A stretch of DNA of 36,546 nt from Bacteroidaceae bacterium (GTDB taxonomy: Bacteria > Bacteroidota > Bacteroidia > Bacteroidales > Bacteroidaceae). How positions within the stretch are numbered: the stretch's first letter is position 1; each line of letters opens with the position of its first letter. The notes beneath the pieces are model-generated. The model was not told the DNA's origin, did not search any database, and was given only the letters and a program-made list of their open reading frames with translations. The translations under genes and the position numbers were made by a program. The stretch is from the NCBI GenBank assembly GCA_024693505.1, contig JAILKU010000030.1, positions 1 through 36,546 on the forward strand, in the 5' to 3' direction. Positions 36,099 through 36,546 of this stretch are shown here, piece by piece.

Positions 36099-36275
36099 CC
36101 CTATACCAACTCTATAACAACTCTATACCAACTCTATGCGACCTCATATCGACCTTATGTCAACCTTATGTCGACCTCATGTCAACCTCATATCCATACA
36201 TATAGACACCTTTTAGACACCTTTTAGACATCTTTTAGACACTTTATAGTGACCTTATAGCGACCTTTATTCCAG
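36099..36275. repeat. 11-bp repeat block 1, sixteen contiguous units
   Basis: Contiguous units of 11 bp (one is 12) with related sequence, for example CTCTATACCAA, CTTATGTCAAC, CTTATGTCGAC, CTCATGTCAAC, CTTTTAGACAC and CTTATAGCGAC. Each starts C-T and ends near A-C or A-A. Sub-blocks are more alike to neighbours than to distant units, which indicates growth by local duplication. Confidence 0.85.
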
Positions 36276-36277
36276 TA

Positions 36278-36387
36278 GATAGAGGGAAGCATGAGGATGA
36301 CATGAGCAAGACTGGAGGGAAACTTGAGGAGAACATGAGCAGAACATGAACAAGGCATGAGCAAGACATGAACAAGAGTTGAGAGAC
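36278..36387. repeat. 11-bp repeat block 2, ten contiguous units
   Basis: Ten 11-bp units such as ACATGAGCAAG, ACATGAACAAG, GCATGAGCAAG and ACTTGAGGAGA. Read on the other strand they share the CTCATGT core of block 1, so the two blocks form an inverted pair separated by 2 bp. A short 9-bp repeat (AATAACGCA twice) follows at 36398-36415. Confidence 0.85.
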
Positions 36388-36459
36388 AATAACGCAAATA
36401 ACGCAAATAACCTAAAATCCGCAGATAATTTTTCAACGGTCTAGTCTTGCCGTCATTTG

Positions 36460-36482
36460 AGACATGCCTGTCTGTTTTTTTT
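36460..36482 (+). terminator. Intrinsic terminator after the repeat locus
   Basis: AGACA (36460-36464) and TGTCT (36469-36473) form a short stem with a TGCC loop, followed by G and eight T (36475-36482). The stem is weak, but the T-run and location fit a terminator for the repeat transcript. Confidence 0.5.
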
Positions 36483-36546
36483 GCCATACAAGCGCGTAAT
36501 CCGACGGGACATGAACTAGTTCCCCCTTACCCCGTAAGGTCGAGAG

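Larger units (their letters stand above)
36034..36482 (+). ncRNA. Candidate non-coding RNA made of 11-bp repeats (predicted extent)
   Basis: The predicted transcript runs from the promoter at 35997-36027 to the terminator at 36460-36482, about 450 nt. It opens with a hairpin, GGGTTATAA (36042-36050) against TTATAACCC (36074-36082). Two blocks of 11-bp units follow in opposite orientation; CTCATGTC in the first is exactly complementary to GACATGAG in the second, so the RNA could fold into a long imperfect hairpin. Plus frames are short and show no protein-like pattern. No known RNA family is recognised. Transcription is unproven. Confidence 0.45.

Noticed and set aside
36099..36387. Possible CRISPR array
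   Set aside because: Units are contiguous 11-mers without unique spacers, they vary in sequence, and no cas genes are present. The same holds for the 22-bp arrays at 2898 and 28270.
36224..36487. Minus-strand open frame of 87 residues with an 11-residue internal period
   Set aside because: The period is a by-product of reading 11-bp DNA repeats (33 bp equals 11 codons); composition is not protein-like and no promoter fits.

Overview
The window reads as a chromosome segment of a Bacteroidales bacterium, most likely a Prevotella-type gut or rumen species. Genes lack Shine-Dalgarno sequences. Promoters follow the Bacteroidetes TTTG-N19/20-TAnnTTTG pattern. Ribosomal proteins S14, S4 and L36 are zinc-free forms, L17 carries an Ala/Glu/Pro tail, and the flanks hold a fasciclin lipoprotein and secreted glycoside hydrolases. 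The genus is inferred; no 16S gene is present.

Left flank (1-6136): a TPR lipoprotein cut by the window edge, then a frameshifted membrane-anchored unknown gene between two direct copies of a roughly 100-bp repeat, a 49-bp direct repeat, a 22-bp tandem array and a strong hairpin. An HU-like DNA-binding protein and a fasciclin (FAS1) lipoprotein follow, each bounded by a terminator.

Centre (6137-24186): one uninterrupted minus-strand str-S10-spc-alpha supercluster of 33 genes, rpsL-rpsG-fusA-rpsJ ... secY-map-infA-rpmJ-rpsM-rpsK-rpsD-rpoA-rplQ. It starts at a clear promoter at 24179-24208 and ends at an intrinsic terminator at 6077-6111. It supplies most of the ribosome, EF-G, the SecY channel, methionine aminopeptidase, IF-1 and RNA polymerase alpha. 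No tuf or rpoBC lies next to rpsL in this window.

Right flank (24446-34923), all minus strand: an Ala-rich amphipathic lipoprotein, a GH31 alpha-glycosidase, and a four-gene operon of esterase, GH26 beta-mannanase, GH59 galactosidase and a GH27-GH26 fusion. All five enzymes of this carbohydrate block (GH31 plus the four) have signal peptides. The four-gene set fits acetylated mannans with galactose side chains; GH59 plus GH27 suggests beta-Gal-alpha-Gal side chains, as in plant beta-galactoglucomannan (inference). The promoters of the Ala-rich lipoprotein and of GH31 share an identical 25-bp segment. A 193-bp element with 18-bp perfect terminal inverted repeats and a second 22-bp tandem array lie downstream of the operon.

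Right end (34924-36546): a divergent VanX-type D-Ala-D-Ala dipeptidase, then about 570 bp without a credible gene. That stretch has a good promoter, two oppositely oriented blocks of 11-bp repeats (about 26 units) and an intrinsic terminator, and is proposed as an undescribed repeat-RNA locus. The arrays at 2898 and 28270 also resolve into 11-bp half-units, so an 11-bp period recurs three times in the window.
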